64,000 nucleotides of DNA from Pseudomonadota bacterium (GTDB lineage: Bacteria > Pseudomonadota > Alphaproteobacteria > Rhodospirillales > Magnetospirillaceae), in NCBI GenBank assembly GCA_021847015.1, contig JAJZVW010000013.1, positions 39,082 through 103,081 on the forward strand. Reading direction: 5' to 3'. The notes beneath the pieces are model-generated. The model did not search any database. It was not told the origin of the DNA and saw nothing but the letters and a program-made list of their open reading frames with translations. Both the position numbers and the translations under genes were made by a program. This document shows positions 38,067 to 47,229 of the stretch, piece after piece; positions within the stretch are counted from its first letter, which is position 1, and each line of letters begins with the position of its first letter.

Positions 38067-38755
38067 GGCGACACCTTCCGCACGATGCCGTGCCCGATAT
38101 GCAGGCGCGGATGGTGGGAGAAGCGGGTCACCAATTGCTCGTTGTGGGTGGCCACGACGATGGTGGTGCCGAGCTTGTTCAGCTCCTCGAACAGGTACAT
38201 CAGGCGCATGGCGATGTGGTCGTCGACGTTGCCGGTGGGCTCGTCGGCGAGCAGCAGTTCCGGCCGGCCGATCACGGCCCGCGCGATGGCGACCCGCTGC
38301 TTCTGGCCGCCCGAGAGGGTCGGCGGCTTGGCGTGGAGATGCTCGGCCAGGCCGACCCAGGCCAAGAGTTCGGGGACGTGCTTCTTGATCTCGGTTTCCT
38401 TGACGCCGCGGACGCGCAGCGGCAAGGCCACATTGTCGAGAATCGAGAGATGGTCGAGCAGCCGGAAGTCCTGGAACACCACCCCGATCCGGCGCCTGAG
38501 CGCCGGAAGTTCGTAGCGCCGCGTCTGGGCGATATCCTTGTCGAACAGGACCACCCGGCCCCGCGTCGGCCGCAAGCCCAGGAACATCAGCCGCAGGAGG
38601 GAAGACTTTCCGGCCCCCGAAGCGCCGGTGAGGAAGTGGAACGAGCCGGCCGGCATGACGAAGCTGACGTCCTGCAACACCTCGGACCCGAGGCCGTAGC
38701 GCAGTCCGACGCTCTCGAAACCGATGATGTTTTCCCCTGATGGCCGATGGCGCAA
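38063..38755 (-). CDS. ftsE: Cell division ATP-binding protein FtsE
   Basis: A 230-aa ABC ATPase controlling septal peptidoglycan hydrolysis with FtsX. Walker A is GASGAGKSSLL, the Q-loop is VVFQDFRLL, the signature is LSGGQKQRVAIARA and Walker B is LLLADEPTGNVD, ending at the H-loop VATHNEQL. There is no ATG in frame near the expected start. TTG at 38753-38755 (GGGAG 8 nt upstream) is annotated. ATC at 38726-38728, 6 nt after AGGGGA, would align better with the usual MIxFE start and give 221 aa. Confidence 0.9.
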   Translation of the reverse strand: MRHRPSGENIIGFESVGLRYGLGSEVLQDVSFVMPAGSFHFLTGASGAGKSSLLRLMFLGLRPTRGRVVLFDKDIAQTRRYELPALRRRIGVVFQDFRLLDHLSILDNVALPLRVRGVKETEIKKHVPELLAWVGLAEHLHAKPPTLSGGQKQRVAIARAVIGRPELLLADEPTGNVDDHIAMRLMYLFEELNKLGTTIVVATHNEQLVTRFSHHPRLHIGHGIVRKVSP

Positions 38756-38950
38756 GGCAGCTACTCCCGACGGGCGCGAAGGATGACATGGCCGCCGCCG
38801 CCCCGTCCAGCGCGCTTGTGTTGATCTGGGGATAAGCCTATAAGGAGGGTCCGGCCTGGATTTCCCAGCTTGGCGTTGCGCGTTCCCGCGGCACGATGCC
38901 GCTGGCGCCACGGTGGGAAATCCAGGTTAAGCGCCGGAACGTCCTTGGCC

Positions 38951-39841
38951 ATGCTCGTCAGCTGCCCGAACTGCGCAACCACCTTTTCCGTCCCGGATGC
39001 CGCGTTGGGGCCGAAGGGGCGCACGCTCCGTTGCGCGCGGTGCCGCGGCAAGTGGTTCCAACCGGCGGCGCCGGCCGCCAAGGAATTCGGTCTCGACGAC
39101 CTTCCCCCACCCCCGAAGCCGCGTCCCGCGTCCCGGCCCGAGCCGGACGCCGAGGCGCCCGCCGTCATGGCCGGGGGCGGAGCGGAAGCGCCGCCGCCCG
39201 AGGCCGTGGACCCCGCCGCCGCCGCGGCACGGGCCGCCGCCCGGCTGACCATGGCGTTCAGCCTCGACCACAAGGACGACGGCTCCGCCGCACAGCCCGA
39301 AGGCGCCGGCATCCCTTCCGGTCTCGACTTCGGGCACGAGCCGATCCCGGACGTCTTCCGCCAGACCGGCGAGCCCCGCAAGAAGGGCGGCACGGCCGGC
39401 CTTTGGCTGCTGCTGATCCTGCTGTTGCTCTGCGGCCTGGCCGGGGCGGCCTATTATTTCCAGGAAAAGATCGTCGACCTGTGGCCCCCGGCCGACAGGA
39501 TCATGACCGACCTGGGCGTGCGCCGCGAGAAACCCGGGTCCGGCCTGGAACTCCGCAATGCCGGCACCCCGGAGCGCACCGTCCTCAACGGCGTCGACGT
39601 CCTGACCGTCCGCGGCATCATCGCCAACGTCTCGGACCGGGTGCGCAAAATTCCGCCGATGAAGCTGACGCTCCTGGACAAGGACAAGAACGTCGTCCAG
39701 GAGACGATCGACCAGCCGCCCGTCGCCGCGCTCGACGCGGGCGGCACCGCCAGCTTCAGCATTCAGGTCCAGCGCCCCGACCCCAACGCGGTCGAGGTCA
39801 ACGTCGTCTTCGTCGACCCGGCCGAGGCCGCCGGCAAGTAA
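38951..39841 (+). CDS. MJ0042-type zinc-ribbon and DUF3426 protein
   Basis: A 296-aa protein. The N-terminal MJ0042 zinc ribbon has CxxC pairs at Cys5/8 and Cys28/31. A Pro/Ala-rich disordered stretch (about 40-110) leads to one membrane helix (about 150-172, LWLLLILLLLCGLAG), then a C-terminal DUF3426 domain (TVRGIIANVSDRVRKIPPMKLTLLDKD). This gene is a regular divergent neighbour of ftsE in Alphaproteobacteria; the function is unknown, with a metal-sensing or protein-interaction role suggested by the ribbon. The ATG at 38951 was chosen because the ribbon begins immediately. Confidence 0.85.
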   Translation: MLVSCPNCATTFSVPDAALGPKGRTLRCARCRGKWFQPAAPAAKEFGLDDLPPPPKPRPASRPEPDAEAPAVMAGGGAEAPPPEAVDPAAAAARAAARLTMAFSLDHKDDGSAAQPEGAGIPSGLDFGHEPIPDVFRQTGEPRKKGGTAGLWLLLILLLLCGLAGAAYYFQEKIVDLWPPADRIMTDLGVRREKPGSGLELRNAGTPERTVLNGVDVLTVRGIIANVSDRVRKIPPMKLTLLDKDKNVVQETIDQPPVAALDAGGTASFSIQVQRPDPNAVEVNVVFVDPAEAAGK

Positions 39842-39862
39842 GGCCCCCGCCTCCCGCCGCCC

Positions 39863-42235
39863 TCAGAACTGCTTGAGCAGCCGGTCCAGGTAGTCCAGTT
39901 CGGGTTTGGGCCGCGCCGGATCGTTGGCGCGCCGGCGCAACTCCTCCAGGATGTCATGGGCGCGCTGAACATCCGGGCGGTCGGGGATGCGGGTGGTGCT
40001 GTCCTCGCCGATGGCGCCCGGCAGCGGCCGCCCGAAGGGGTCTTGCCGCAGGCTGCCGGCTCCGCCCATGGCATTCAGCTTTTCGATCGCCTCGGAAACC
40101 CCGTCACGCAGATTCTGGAGAGCCTGCGATTGGGACCGGGCGGCCTCCGCCCAGCGGCCCGAGGCGAGATCCCGGGCCGCCTGGCCCATCCACTCGCCCG
40201 CATCCGCCAACGTGTCCGGAACGGCATTCCCCAGAGCGCGGCCGAGCGTCCGGGTCAGCTCCGCCAGCCGGCGGCCAAGCTCCGCCTGGGCTCGCGCCGC
40301 CTGCCCGGCATCGGCGCCGGCCGGTTCCCCGCCGGGGGCCGCGCCGGCAGCCGGCGGGCGCTGGGCCTCGCGGAACGAGCGGTCGAGCAGCTCCTGCTGG
40401 CGGCGGGCGAGATCGCGCAGACCCGCGGCGGCCTTGCCGGCCTCTCCCCCTGGCGCCGCCGGCGCCGTCCTGAGGCCCGCCATCATTTGCGTCAGGTCCC
40501 CGAGCATCCGGCGCAAGGCGTCGCGCGACCCGGTTTCCGCCAGTCCGCGCATGCGGTCGAGCATCTGCTTGAGTTCGTCTTCGCCGATCACCGTGGCATC
40601 GGGCGCCATACCCGGCGCGCCGGTCTGGACGTTCCTGGCCAGGGCCTCCAGCAGGCGCCGCACGGCGTCCTGGTACTGCTGCACCAAGCGCTGGAGTTCC
40701 GCCGCCGTCGCACCCTGGTCCAGGGCCTTTTCAAGGGCGTTGCGGGCCTCCCCGAGGACCCGTTCGGCCGAAGCGGCGGCGCCGTCCTCGATCCTGAGCG
40801 CGGCGTTCCACATCAGCTCCTGCGCCTCCCCGAGATCGAAACCTTCCCTCGCCAGCACATCCCGCGCCAGGCGCACCTCCAGCAAGGCCGCCACGTCCTC
40901 GTGGAAGAGGTCCGGCCGGCCGGAAATGGCGTCGAGGACGGCCACCGCATCGGGCGCGTTGTCCCGGTTCTCGGTCACCAGGCGGCGGTGCTCGACGATG
41001 GCCCGCGCGGCGGGATCGGCGAAATCCCGTTCCGGCAGGGTGACGGTCGCGGGCTCGCCGCCCGCGGTCTGGCCGGCGGTGTCCCGGGCCATCGGCCGCA
41101 CCACCACCGGCAGGCCGGCCCAGGGATGGCCGGTGAGGTCGTGCCAACTGGAGGCCTGAACGCTGCGGGGCTTGCCGCCCGGCAGGGGAAGATCGACGGT
41201 GAGCGGCGCTTCGCCGGGCGGCGCGCCGACCCGGCGGATTTCCACCCACGCGCGGGCGAGGCCGTAATCGTCGCTGGCCGCCACAGCGATGCGCAGGCGG
41301 CCCCGGTCACCGGCCGAGGGGATGGCGGTGAATTCGATCGACGGCAGGGCGTCCCGCACCACCCGGATGGGCCAGGACGCCAGGGTGCGGAATCCCTGCC
41401 GGACAGCCATGCGCGTCCCCGAATCGAGGACGGCCTCGACCCTCTGGCCGCCATCCGGAAGACGCTCGAACCGCGTGGCCGCGCCATCGACGTCCAGCCG
41501 CGCATCGCCCCACCCGCCCGTCAGCGCCGCCGCCACCGCGCTGCCCGAGGGGATGACCACCGTGCCGCGCGCCCCGGGCCGCAGCAGGGTCGGCGGAAGG
41601 CCGGTGTAGGACGGCGGCGTCACCCACAGGTCCAGGGCGGCGGCCGGCACCAGGCTGCCGACCGGCGGAGACACGGCCCGCAAGAGACGTTCCGGCGCGT
41701 CGCGCCACCCCGCCGCCGCAGCGACGACCAGCAGCAGGATCACCCCGGCGCGCAATCCCAGCGGATCGCGCGCGGCCATGCCCGGCGACGGCGGCGCCAG
41801 GCGCAGCCGGGCGACCAGCGCGGCCATGCGGCGGCGATGGGCGCTCCACAGCGCGCGCGCGCGGGGATCGTCGGCGTCGGTGGCGAGCGTGTCGGCCAAG
41901 GCCGCCAGCGGCCGGTGGGCAAGGCCGGAATCCCGCTCCAGGCGGCGGGCCGCCTCCTCGTCGCCGGGCCAGCCGAAGCGGCGGAACCCGCGCCAGACGA
42001 GCAATGCGACGGCGGCGGCGAAGCCGACAAGGATCAGCCCGTGCAGCCAGACCGCCAGCCTGGGCAACACGTCGAACAGCGCCAGGGCCAGGAACAGTCC
42101 CGCCACCCCCAAGGGCGCGGCCAGGGCCGGCCACGCCCGCTCCCAGGCCAGCACCCAGCGCGCCAGCCGCAACCGGCGGGCCAGGCGGTCGCCGATGGGG
42201 TCTTCGGGGGTGTTGGCGGGGTGCGGTGAAACCAT
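39863..42235 (-). CDS. TIGR02302 family protein (DUF4175)
   Basis: A 790-aa membrane protein of unknown function restricted to Alphaproteobacteria. Two hydrophobic segments near the N-terminus (about 40-80) and one near 160-180, then beta-rich repeats (about 200-400) with LDLWVTPPSYTG and SIEFTAIPSAGDRGRLRIAVAASDDYGLA. A long Ala/Glu/Arg-rich coiled-coil C-terminal half holds QELLDRSFREAQRP. It ends with IPDRPDVQRAHDILEELRRRANDPARP, a conserved tail. It lies downstream of lysA, as in most relatives. Confidence 0.88.
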   Translation of the reverse strand: MVSPHPANTPEDPIGDRLARRLRLARWVLAWERAWPALAAPLGVAGLFLALALFDVLPRLAVWLHGLILVGFAAAVALLVWRGFRRFGWPGDEEAARRLERDSGLAHRPLAALADTLATDADDPRARALWSAHRRRMAALVARLRLAPPSPGMAARDPLGLRAGVILLLVVAAAAGWRDAPERLLRAVSPPVGSLVPAAALDLWVTPPSYTGLPPTLLRPGARGTVVIPSGSAVAAALTGGWGDARLDVDGAATRFERLPDGGQRVEAVLDSGTRMAVRQGFRTLASWPIRVVRDALPSIEFTAIPSAGDRGRLRIAVAASDDYGLARAWVEIRRVGAPPGEAPLTVDLPLPGGKPRSVQASSWHDLTGHPWAGLPVVVRPMARDTAGQTAGGEPATVTLPERDFADPAARAIVEHRRLVTENRDNAPDAVAVLDAISGRPDLFHEDVAALLEVRLARDVLAREGFDLGEAQELMWNAALRIEDGAAASAERVLGEARNALEKALDQGATAAELQRLVQQYQDAVRRLLEALARNVQTGAPGMAPDATVIGEDELKQMLDRMRGLAETGSRDALRRMLGDLTQMMAGLRTAPAAPGGEAGKAAAGLRDLARRQQELLDRSFREAQRPPAAGAAPGGEPAGADAGQAARAQAELGRRLAELTRTLGRALGNAVPDTLADAGEWMGQAARDLASGRWAEAARSQSQALQNLRDGVSEAIEKLNAMGGAGSLRQDPFGRPLPGAIGEDSTTRIPDRPDVQRAHDILEELRRRANDPARPKPELDYLDRLLKQF

Positions 42236-42265
42236 TGTCTCCGGCGTTGCGTCGCCGCGACGGGC

Positions 42266-43534
42266 TCACGAGAGCCAGTCGGGCAGACTTTCCAGGGCCA
42301 GCATGTCCTCGTATGTGGGCCGCTCCCGGACCACGGCAAAGCGATCGCCGTTCACCAGCACCTCCGGCACCAGCGGCCGGCTGTTGTAGGTGGACGCCAT
42401 CGCCGCGCCGTAGGCGCCGGCAGTACGGAAGACGACCAGATCGCCGGGCCGCACCGGCGCCAGCGGACGCTGGCGTGCGAAGGTGTCGCCCGTTTCGCAC
42501 ACCGGCCCGACCACGTCCACCGGCGAAAGCGGTGTTCCGGCGGCGGGCTGGACGACCGGCTGAATGGCGTGGTGGGCGTCGTAAAGGGCAGGACGCATGA
42601 GGTCGTTCATCGCCCCGTCGAGAATGACGAAGGTGCGCGTGGCTCCCTCCTTCACATAGGTCACCCGCGACACCAGGATGCCGGCATTGCCGACCAGCAG
42701 GCGCCCCGGTTCCAGCATGATGCGGCAGCCCAGATCGCCCAGCGTGTCGGCGATGGCGCGGGCGTAGTCGGACGGCGGCGGCGGCGTCTCGCCCTCGTAG
42801 GGCACGCCGAGGCCGCCGCCGAGGTCGATGCGGCGGATGTCGAAGCCGTCGGCGCGCAGGATGGCGACGAGATCCCGCACCCGCAGGAAGGCGTCGCGGA
42901 ACGGCCGGATGTCGGTGAGCTGCGAGCCGATGTGGCAGGCCACGCCCACCACCTCGACTCCCGGCAGGTCGCGGGCGCGGCGGTAGACCTCATGGGCGCG
43001 CGTCCACTCGATGCCGAACTTGTTCTCCTTCTTGCCGGTAGTGATCTTTTCGTGGGTGCCGGCATCGACGTCGGGATTGACGCGAAGCGCGATGGGCATG
43101 CGCACGCCCCGCAACGACGCCACCTCGGACAGCCGTTCCAGTTCGGGTTCGGACTCGACGTTGATCTGCATGATGCCTTTGGCGACGGCGAATTCCAGCT
43201 CGCGCCGGGTCTTGCCCACGCCGGAAAAGACGATGCGCGCCGGGGGAATTCCGGCGGCCAGGGCCTGGCGCAGCTCACCCTCGCTGACCACGTCGGCGCC
43301 GGCGCCCAGCCCGGCCAGGGTGCGCACCACCGCCACGTTGGGGTTGGCCTTGAGCGCGTAGCACACCGTGGCGTCGAGACCGGCGGCCCGCAGCGCCTCG
43401 GTGAAGACGGTGTAATGGCGCACCAGCGTCGCCGTGGAATAGCAATAGAACGGCGTGCCGACACGCCGGGCGATGTCGGCGATGGAAACGTCCTCGGCAT
43501 GCAGAACGCCGTTGCGATAGTCGAAATGGTCCAT
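42266..43534 (-). CDS. lysA: Diaminopimelate decarboxylase
   Basis: A 422-aa PLP enzyme catalysing the last step of lysine synthesis. The PLP lysine is in CYALKANPN, the phosphate-binding region is IDLGGGLGVPY, and the dimer-interface cysteine motif is VCETGDTFA. The start is ATG at 43532-43534, whose A-T overlaps the lptM stop (TAATG), so translation is coupled. The order argH-lptM-lysA is conserved. Confidence 0.96.
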   Translation of the reverse strand: MDHFDYRNGVLHAEDVSIADIARRVGTPFYCYSTATLVRHYTVFTEALRAAGLDATVCYALKANPNVAVVRTLAGLGAGADVVSEGELRQALAAGIPPARIVFSGVGKTRRELEFAVAKGIMQINVESEPELERLSEVASLRGVRMPIALRVNPDVDAGTHEKITTGKKENKFGIEWTRAHEVYRRARDLPGVEVVGVACHIGSQLTDIRPFRDAFLRVRDLVAILRADGFDIRRIDLGGGLGVPYEGETPPPPSDYARAIADTLGDLGCRIMLEPGRLLVGNAGILVSRVTYVKEGATRTFVILDGAMNDLMRPALYDAHHAIQPVVQPAAGTPLSPVDVVGPVCETGDTFARQRPLAPVRPGDLVVFRTAGAYGAAMASTYNSRPLVPEVLVNGDRFAVVRERPTYEDMLALESLPDWLS

Positions 43535-43911
43535 TACGGGCTCGCTGGTTCGGCCTTGGGAGGCGTCAGGTCGTCGAAGGTGGGTGGGACGGCCGGCACG
43601 ATCGCCGGGTTGCCGGCCTGCGCCGGTGGGGGCGCGTTGCCGGCCTGCGCCGGCGGGGGCGCGTTGCCGGCCTGCGCCGGCGGGGGCGCGTTGCCGGCCT
43701 GCGCCGGCGGGGGCGCGTTGCCGGCCTGGGGCGGCTGGTTCCCGCTTTGCGTTTGCGCCGACGACGACGACCCGTCCGGGAATTTGATGTCCGGATAGTG
43801 GCGCGGGTAGAAGGCTCCTTCGGGGGAATGCGGCGCGCCCTTGCGTCCGCACGCGGCGAGCGACAAGCCCGCGCACAGGCCCGCGGCCAGCAGGAGCCCG
43901 CGGCGCGTCAT
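43534..43911 (-). CDS. LptM/YifL-type lipoprotein with nonapeptide repeats
   Basis: A 125-aa lipoprotein. The signal peptide ends in LAAC (Cys21), followed by GRKGAP, the short conserved motif of LptM (YifL), which helps mature the LptDE lipopolysaccharide translocon. Unlike the usual 60-80 aa form, the middle carries four tandem QAGNAPPPA nonapeptides plus flanking partial copies, encoded by a 27-bp DNA repeat. The ATG overlaps the argH stop (ATGA). The repeat number probably varies between strains. Confidence 0.82.
   Translation of the reverse strand: MTRRGLLLAAGLCAGLSLAACGRKGAPHSPEGAFYPRHYPDIKFPDGSSSSAQTQSGNQPPQAGNAPPPAQAGNAPPPAQAGNAPPPAQAGNAPPPAQAGNPAIVPAVPPTFDDLTPPKAEPASP
43610..43738 (-). 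repeat. 27-bp tandem repeat inside lptM
   Basis: Four consecutive 27-bp units (from 43610, 43637, 43664 and 43691) and a partial fifth. The first unit differs from the others by one base; the next three are identical. Each encodes the nonapeptide QAGNAPPPA in the mature lipoprotein and keeps the frame. Confidence 0.92.
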
Positions 43912-45347
43912 GGCGCGGCCGGCCCGCTCCACCGCCGGCGGGCGTCCGCGACCGCCTCGCGCACGCGCTCGGGCGCGGTGCCGCCGAAGCTGGTGCGGCT
44001 GGCGACGGAACTCTCCACCGACAGCACGGCGCGCGCCTCGTCCGTCAGGCGCGGTTCGACAATCCGCATCTCGGCCAGCGACAGGTCTTCCAGGCCGCAG
44101 CCCTTGTCCTCGGCCAGCTTCACCAGCCGCCCGGCGACATGGTGGGCCTGGCGGAACGGCATGCCCAGCGCCCGCACGCACCAATCGGCGATGTCGGTGG
44201 CGGTGGTGAAGCCCGCCCCGGCGGCGGCGGCCATGGCCTGGGCGTTGACCCTCATGTCGCGCACCATGCCGGTCATGGCGGCGATGGCCAGCTCCATGGT
44301 GTCGGCGGCCTCGAACACCGGCTCCTTGTCCTCCTGCATGTCTTTGGAATAGGCCAGCGGCAGGCCCTTCATGGCGACCAGCAGCGCGGCGAGATCGCCG
44401 ATCACCCGTCCGGTCTTGGCGCGCACCAGTTCGGCGGCGTCGGGGTTGCGCTTCTGCGGCATGATGGACGAGCCCGTGGTGAAGGCGTCCGACAGGCCGA
44501 CGAAGCGGAACTGGGCGCTGGTCCAGACCACCAGTTCCTCGGCCAGGCGCGACAGGTGGACGGCGCAAATGGACGCCGACGACAGGAATTCCAGCGCGAA
44601 ATCCCGGTCGGACACGCCGTCGAGGGAATTGGCGGTCGGCCGCTCGAAGCCGAGTTCGGCCGCGGTGGCGTGGCGGTCGATGGGAAAGGACGTGCCGGCC
44701 AGCGCCGCCGAGCCCAACGGACATTCGTTGAGGCGGCGGCGGGCGTCGGCCAGACGGCCGCGGTCGCGGCCGACCATCTCCACATAGGCCATGAGGTGGT
44801 GGCCGAAGGTGACCGGCTGCGCCGCCTGCAAATGGGTGAAGCCCGGCATCACCGTCCCCGCGTGCTCGTCGGCACGGTCGATCAGCGCCGCCTGCAGCCC
44901 GGCCAGGGCCCGGTCCATTCCGTCGATGGCGTCCCGCACCCACAGGCGGAAATCGGTTGCCACCTGATCGTTGCGGGAGCGCGCCGTATGCAGCCGCCCG
45001 GCGGCGTCGCCAATGAGTTCGGCCAGCCGCGCCTCCACGTTCATGTGGATGTCTTCGAGTTCGACCCTGAAAGCGAACTCGCCGCGTTCGATCTCTTGCG
45101 CCACCCGGTCCAAGCCGGCGAGAATGGCGTCGCCGTCCTCGGCCGCCAGCACGCCCTGGGCCACCAGCATGCGGCAATGCGCCTTCGAGCCGCGAATGTC
45201 CTGGGCATACAGCCGTCTGTCGAAGTCGATCGAGGCGTTGATCCGCTGCATGATGGCGGCGGGACCGCCAGCGAAACGGCCACCCCACATCCGCGAGGCG
45301 CCGGTGGGGGACGCGGCCGGCGCGGAAGTCTTCTGTTCGTCGCTCAT
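43908..45347 (-). CDS. argH: Argininosuccinate lyase
   Basis: A 479-aa enzyme releasing arginine and fumarate from argininosuccinate. Conserved segments are [45 protein letters not shown] and the fumarase/aspartase signature [12 protein letters not shown]. The start is at 45347, only 20 bp from the start of the divergent tlpA. An internal ATG before WGGRF (45290) lacks a ribosome site. First gene of the argH-lptM-lysA run. Confidence 0.96.
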   Translation of the reverse strand: MSDEQKTSAPAASPTGASRMWGGRFAGGPAAIMQRINASIDFDRRLYAQDIRGSKAHCRMLVAQGVLAAEDGDAILAGLDRVAQEIERGEFAFRVELEDIHMNVEARLAELIGDAAGRLHTARSRNDQVATDFRLWVRDAIDGMDRALAGLQAALIDRADEHAGTVMPGFTHLQAAQPVTFGHHLMAYVEMVGRDRGRLADARRRLNECPLGSAALAGTSFPIDRHATAAELGFERPTANSLDGVSDRDFALEFLSSASICAVHLSRLAEELVVWTSAQFRFVGLSDAFTTGSSIMPQKRNPDAAELVRAKTGRVIGDLAALLVAMKGLPLAYSKDMQEDKEPVFEAADTMELAIAAMTGMVRDMRVNAQAMAAAAGAGFTTATDIADWCVRALGMPFRQAHHVAGRLVKLAEDKGCGLEDLSLAEMRIVEPRLTDEARAVLSVESSVASRTSFGGTAPERVREAVADARRRWSGPAAP

Positions 45348-45367
45348 GGACACCGATCGGGGCAAAA

Positions 45368-45970
45368 ATGAAAATCTCGGAACGCAACGGCCGGCCCCTC
45401 GCACTCGCCGGCATAGGCCTCGCCCTGATGGCGGTCGCGGCGGCGGCGCTGGCGCTGCTGGGGCACGGCCCGGGCATAAGCTACACCGGTTCGACGGCGA
45501 ACCCAAGCGGCAGCGGCGCCCTCGCCGCCCTGCCCGCGGCAAGCCGCCCGGAAGCGCAGCCGCTGCGCTTCACCGGCTTGGACGGACGGCCGCTCACGCT
45601 CGCGGATTTCCGCGGCCGCACCGTGCTGGTGAACCTGTGGGCGACCTGGTGCCCGCCCTGCGTTTCCGAAATGCCGGACCTCGACGCACTCCAGGGCACG
45701 CTGGGAAGCGGGCGCTTCCAGGTGGTGGCCGTATCCCTGGACCGGGGAGGCACGGGAGCGGCGGAACGCTGGTTCGGCAAGAACGGCATCCGCCATCTCG
45801 CCGTCTACAACGCCGACCCCACGCAATTCCCCGACGCCATGCTGCCCACGTCCTTCCTGATCGACGCCAAGGGGCGCGTCGCCTGGCACGGCCTGGGCGT
45901 GCAGGACTGGACCTCGCCGACGGTGACCGCGGAAATTAGGAAAATTGTCGCGGAAGACGGAGCCCAATAA
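45368..45970 (+). CDS. tlpA: TlpA-family membrane-anchored thiol-disulfide oxidoreductase
   Basis: A 200-aa periplasmic thioredoxin-like reductase. An N-terminal anchor (about 11-32) is followed by a thioredoxin fold with the active site WATWCPPC (Cys95/Cys98). The cis-Pro loop is MLPTSFLID. TlpA proteins in Alphaproteobacteria reduce the copper site of cytochrome oxidase or help cytochrome c maturation. A divergent arrangement with argH is known in Bradyrhizobium-type genomes. A bidirectional terminator follows. Confidence 0.9.
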   Translation: MKISERNGRPLALAGIGLALMAVAAAALALLGHGPGISYTGSTANPSGSGALAALPAASRPEAQPLRFTGLDGRPLTLADFRGRTVLVNLWATWCPPCVSEMPDLDALQGTLGSGRFQVVAVSLDRGGTGAAERWFGKNGIRHLAVYNADPTQFPDAMLPTSFLIDAKGRVAWHGLGVQDWTSPTVTAEIRKIVAEDGAQ

Positions 45971-46006
45971 AACGAAGGGCGCCTGAACGGCGCCCCATTT
46001 CGTTTT
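45971..46006. terminator. Bidirectional terminator between tlpA and irr
   Basis: GGGCGCC-TGAAC-GGCGCCC with A-rich DNA on the left (AAAACGAA) and T-rich DNA on the right (ATTTCGTTTT). The AACGAA/TTCGTT flanks also pair. It serves the convergent tlpA and irr genes. Confidence 0.8.
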
Positions 46007-46425
46007 CAGCCATCCACGCGGACGATGACTTCGACCCGGCTGATCTTGAAGCCCTCGGGCGCCTGCGGCACCTTGGTCACCCCGATCATCTCACCAGGAA
46101 TGTCCGACAGCTTCCCCGACCGCTCGAAGAAGAAGTGGTGGTGGTCCGAAGTGTTGGTATCGAAATACGAGCGGCCCGCATCGACCACGATTTCCCGCAA
46201 CAGCCCCGAATCGGTGAACTGGTGGAGGGTATTGTAGACGGTGGCGAGCGACACCCGGATGTTGTTCGATACGGCCTCGGTATGAAGCTGTTCCGCCGAG
46301 ACGTGGCGGTCACCGGCATCGAACAGAAGGCGCGCAAGGGCGAGTCTTTGCCGGGTGGGGCGAAGGCCGGCGCTGCGGAGCCGGTCAAGCGCTTGGCTGT
46401 AGGGGCGTACGGTGACCATGGTCAT
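46006..46425 (-). CDS. irr: Fur-family iron response regulator Irr
   Basis: A 139-aa regulator. The winged helix (about 20-85) includes LRPTRQRLALARLLFD and VSLATVYNTLHQF. The TSDHHHFFFE segment (three His at 95-97) is the Irr hallmark used for heme-triggered control. No Cys-Pro heme motif occurs at the N-terminus, as in rhizobial rather than Bradyrhizobium Irr. Irr controls heme and iron genes in Alphaproteobacteria. A minus-strand promoter with TTGTTT (46490-46495), 16 bp, and TATCGT (46468-46473) is possible. ATG codons at 46425 and 46419 are both usable. Confidence 0.88.
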   Translation of the reverse strand: MTMVTVRPYSQALDRLRSAGLRPTRQRLALARLLFDAGDRHVSAEQLHTEAVSNNIRVSLATVYNTLHQFTDSGLLREIVVDAGRSYFDTNTSDHHHFFFERSGKLSDIPGEMIGVTKVPQAPEGFKISRVEVIVRVDG

Positions 46426-46518
46426 GATATGGGCCGCCCTCTTGGCGATTGGAAGAGTTATGTTTCAACGATAGCACATGGGCGGTTGAAAACAATAGTA
46501 TAATGGAATTTACGGTTT

Positions 46519-47130
46519 TCATCTGGAATTGCCGGCACCCTGGCCGCCGCGGACGTGGACGTGATGGGCGCCATGCCGGCGCAGAATTTCGACGGCGCGG
46601 CTGTCATCGTCCTCGGATCGGGACCGCACCCAGGCGAGGATTCCTCCCTTGGCCATCTGTTCCTCGAACTGCCGGGCAAGCCGCCGGTCGAACAGACGGC
46701 CCAGCGCCGCGCCCAGCCCACCGCCGGCACCGGCAGCGAACACCGCGCCGCCGATCGCCGCCACTGCGCCGCCGCCGCTGGCGAAGGTGAGCGCGATGGC
46801 GGTCACCGCGCCGGCATAGCCGAGCGCCGTGGCAAGGGCGCTCCAGCCTTCGATCCGGCTCTCCGGCTCGATCCAGCCGCGCCGCGGCACGCGCGGATCG
46901 TCGGCGGCCGTCGCGCTGTCGGCAAGCCGGCAGCCCAACGTATCGGTGACCGTGCGCTGGTCGGCGAGGATGGCGATGTCGCCGTGGTCGAACCCCGCGG
47001 TCAGCAATTCCTGGATTCCCGTCTCCATGGCATGGGGATCGGCGAACAGCCCGACCACCTCGCGCATTTGGGCGGCGGACACGGAACCCGCACCGGGTAC
47101 GGGCGGAGCGGCGGAAGGGAATTCGGCCAT
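46519..47130 (-). CDS. Putative stress-type membrane protein
   Basis: A 203-aa protein. Residues about 25-70 (VGLFADPHAMETGIQELLTAGFDHGDIAILAD) resemble the N-terminal fold of YflT/GsiB-neighbour general stress proteins that sense or bind small ligands. A Gly/Ala-rich hydrophobic stretch (about 105-150) probably crosses the membrane once or twice. The C-terminal region (GGILAWVRSRSEDDDSRAVEILRRHGAHHVHVRG) repeats the alpha/beta style of the start. The ATG at 47130 follows GAAGG; the open frame extends eight codons further. Function unknown. Confidence 0.7.
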   Translation of the reverse strand: MAEFPSAAPPVPGAGSVSAAQMREVVGLFADPHAMETGIQELLTAGFDHGDIAILADQRTVTDTLGCRLADSATAADDPRVPRRGWIEPESRIEGWSALATALGYAGAVTAIALTFASGGGAVAAIGGAVFAAGAGGGLGAALGRLFDRRLARQFEEQMAKGGILAWVRSRSEDDDSRAVEILRRHGAHHVHVRGGQGAGNSR

Positions 47131-47229
47131 GGGGGCACCTTCGGTCGGCGGCACGCGACTGCCATATGGGTATCGACCGGAGGATGAGGGAAGACGCCTA
47201 CCCGACGGATAGGCGCATACCCTCGTGCG

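Noticed and set aside
43610..43738. Regular 27-bp repeats resembling a CRISPR array
   Set aside because: The units are contiguous without spacers and encode an in-frame peptide repeat in a lipoprotein.
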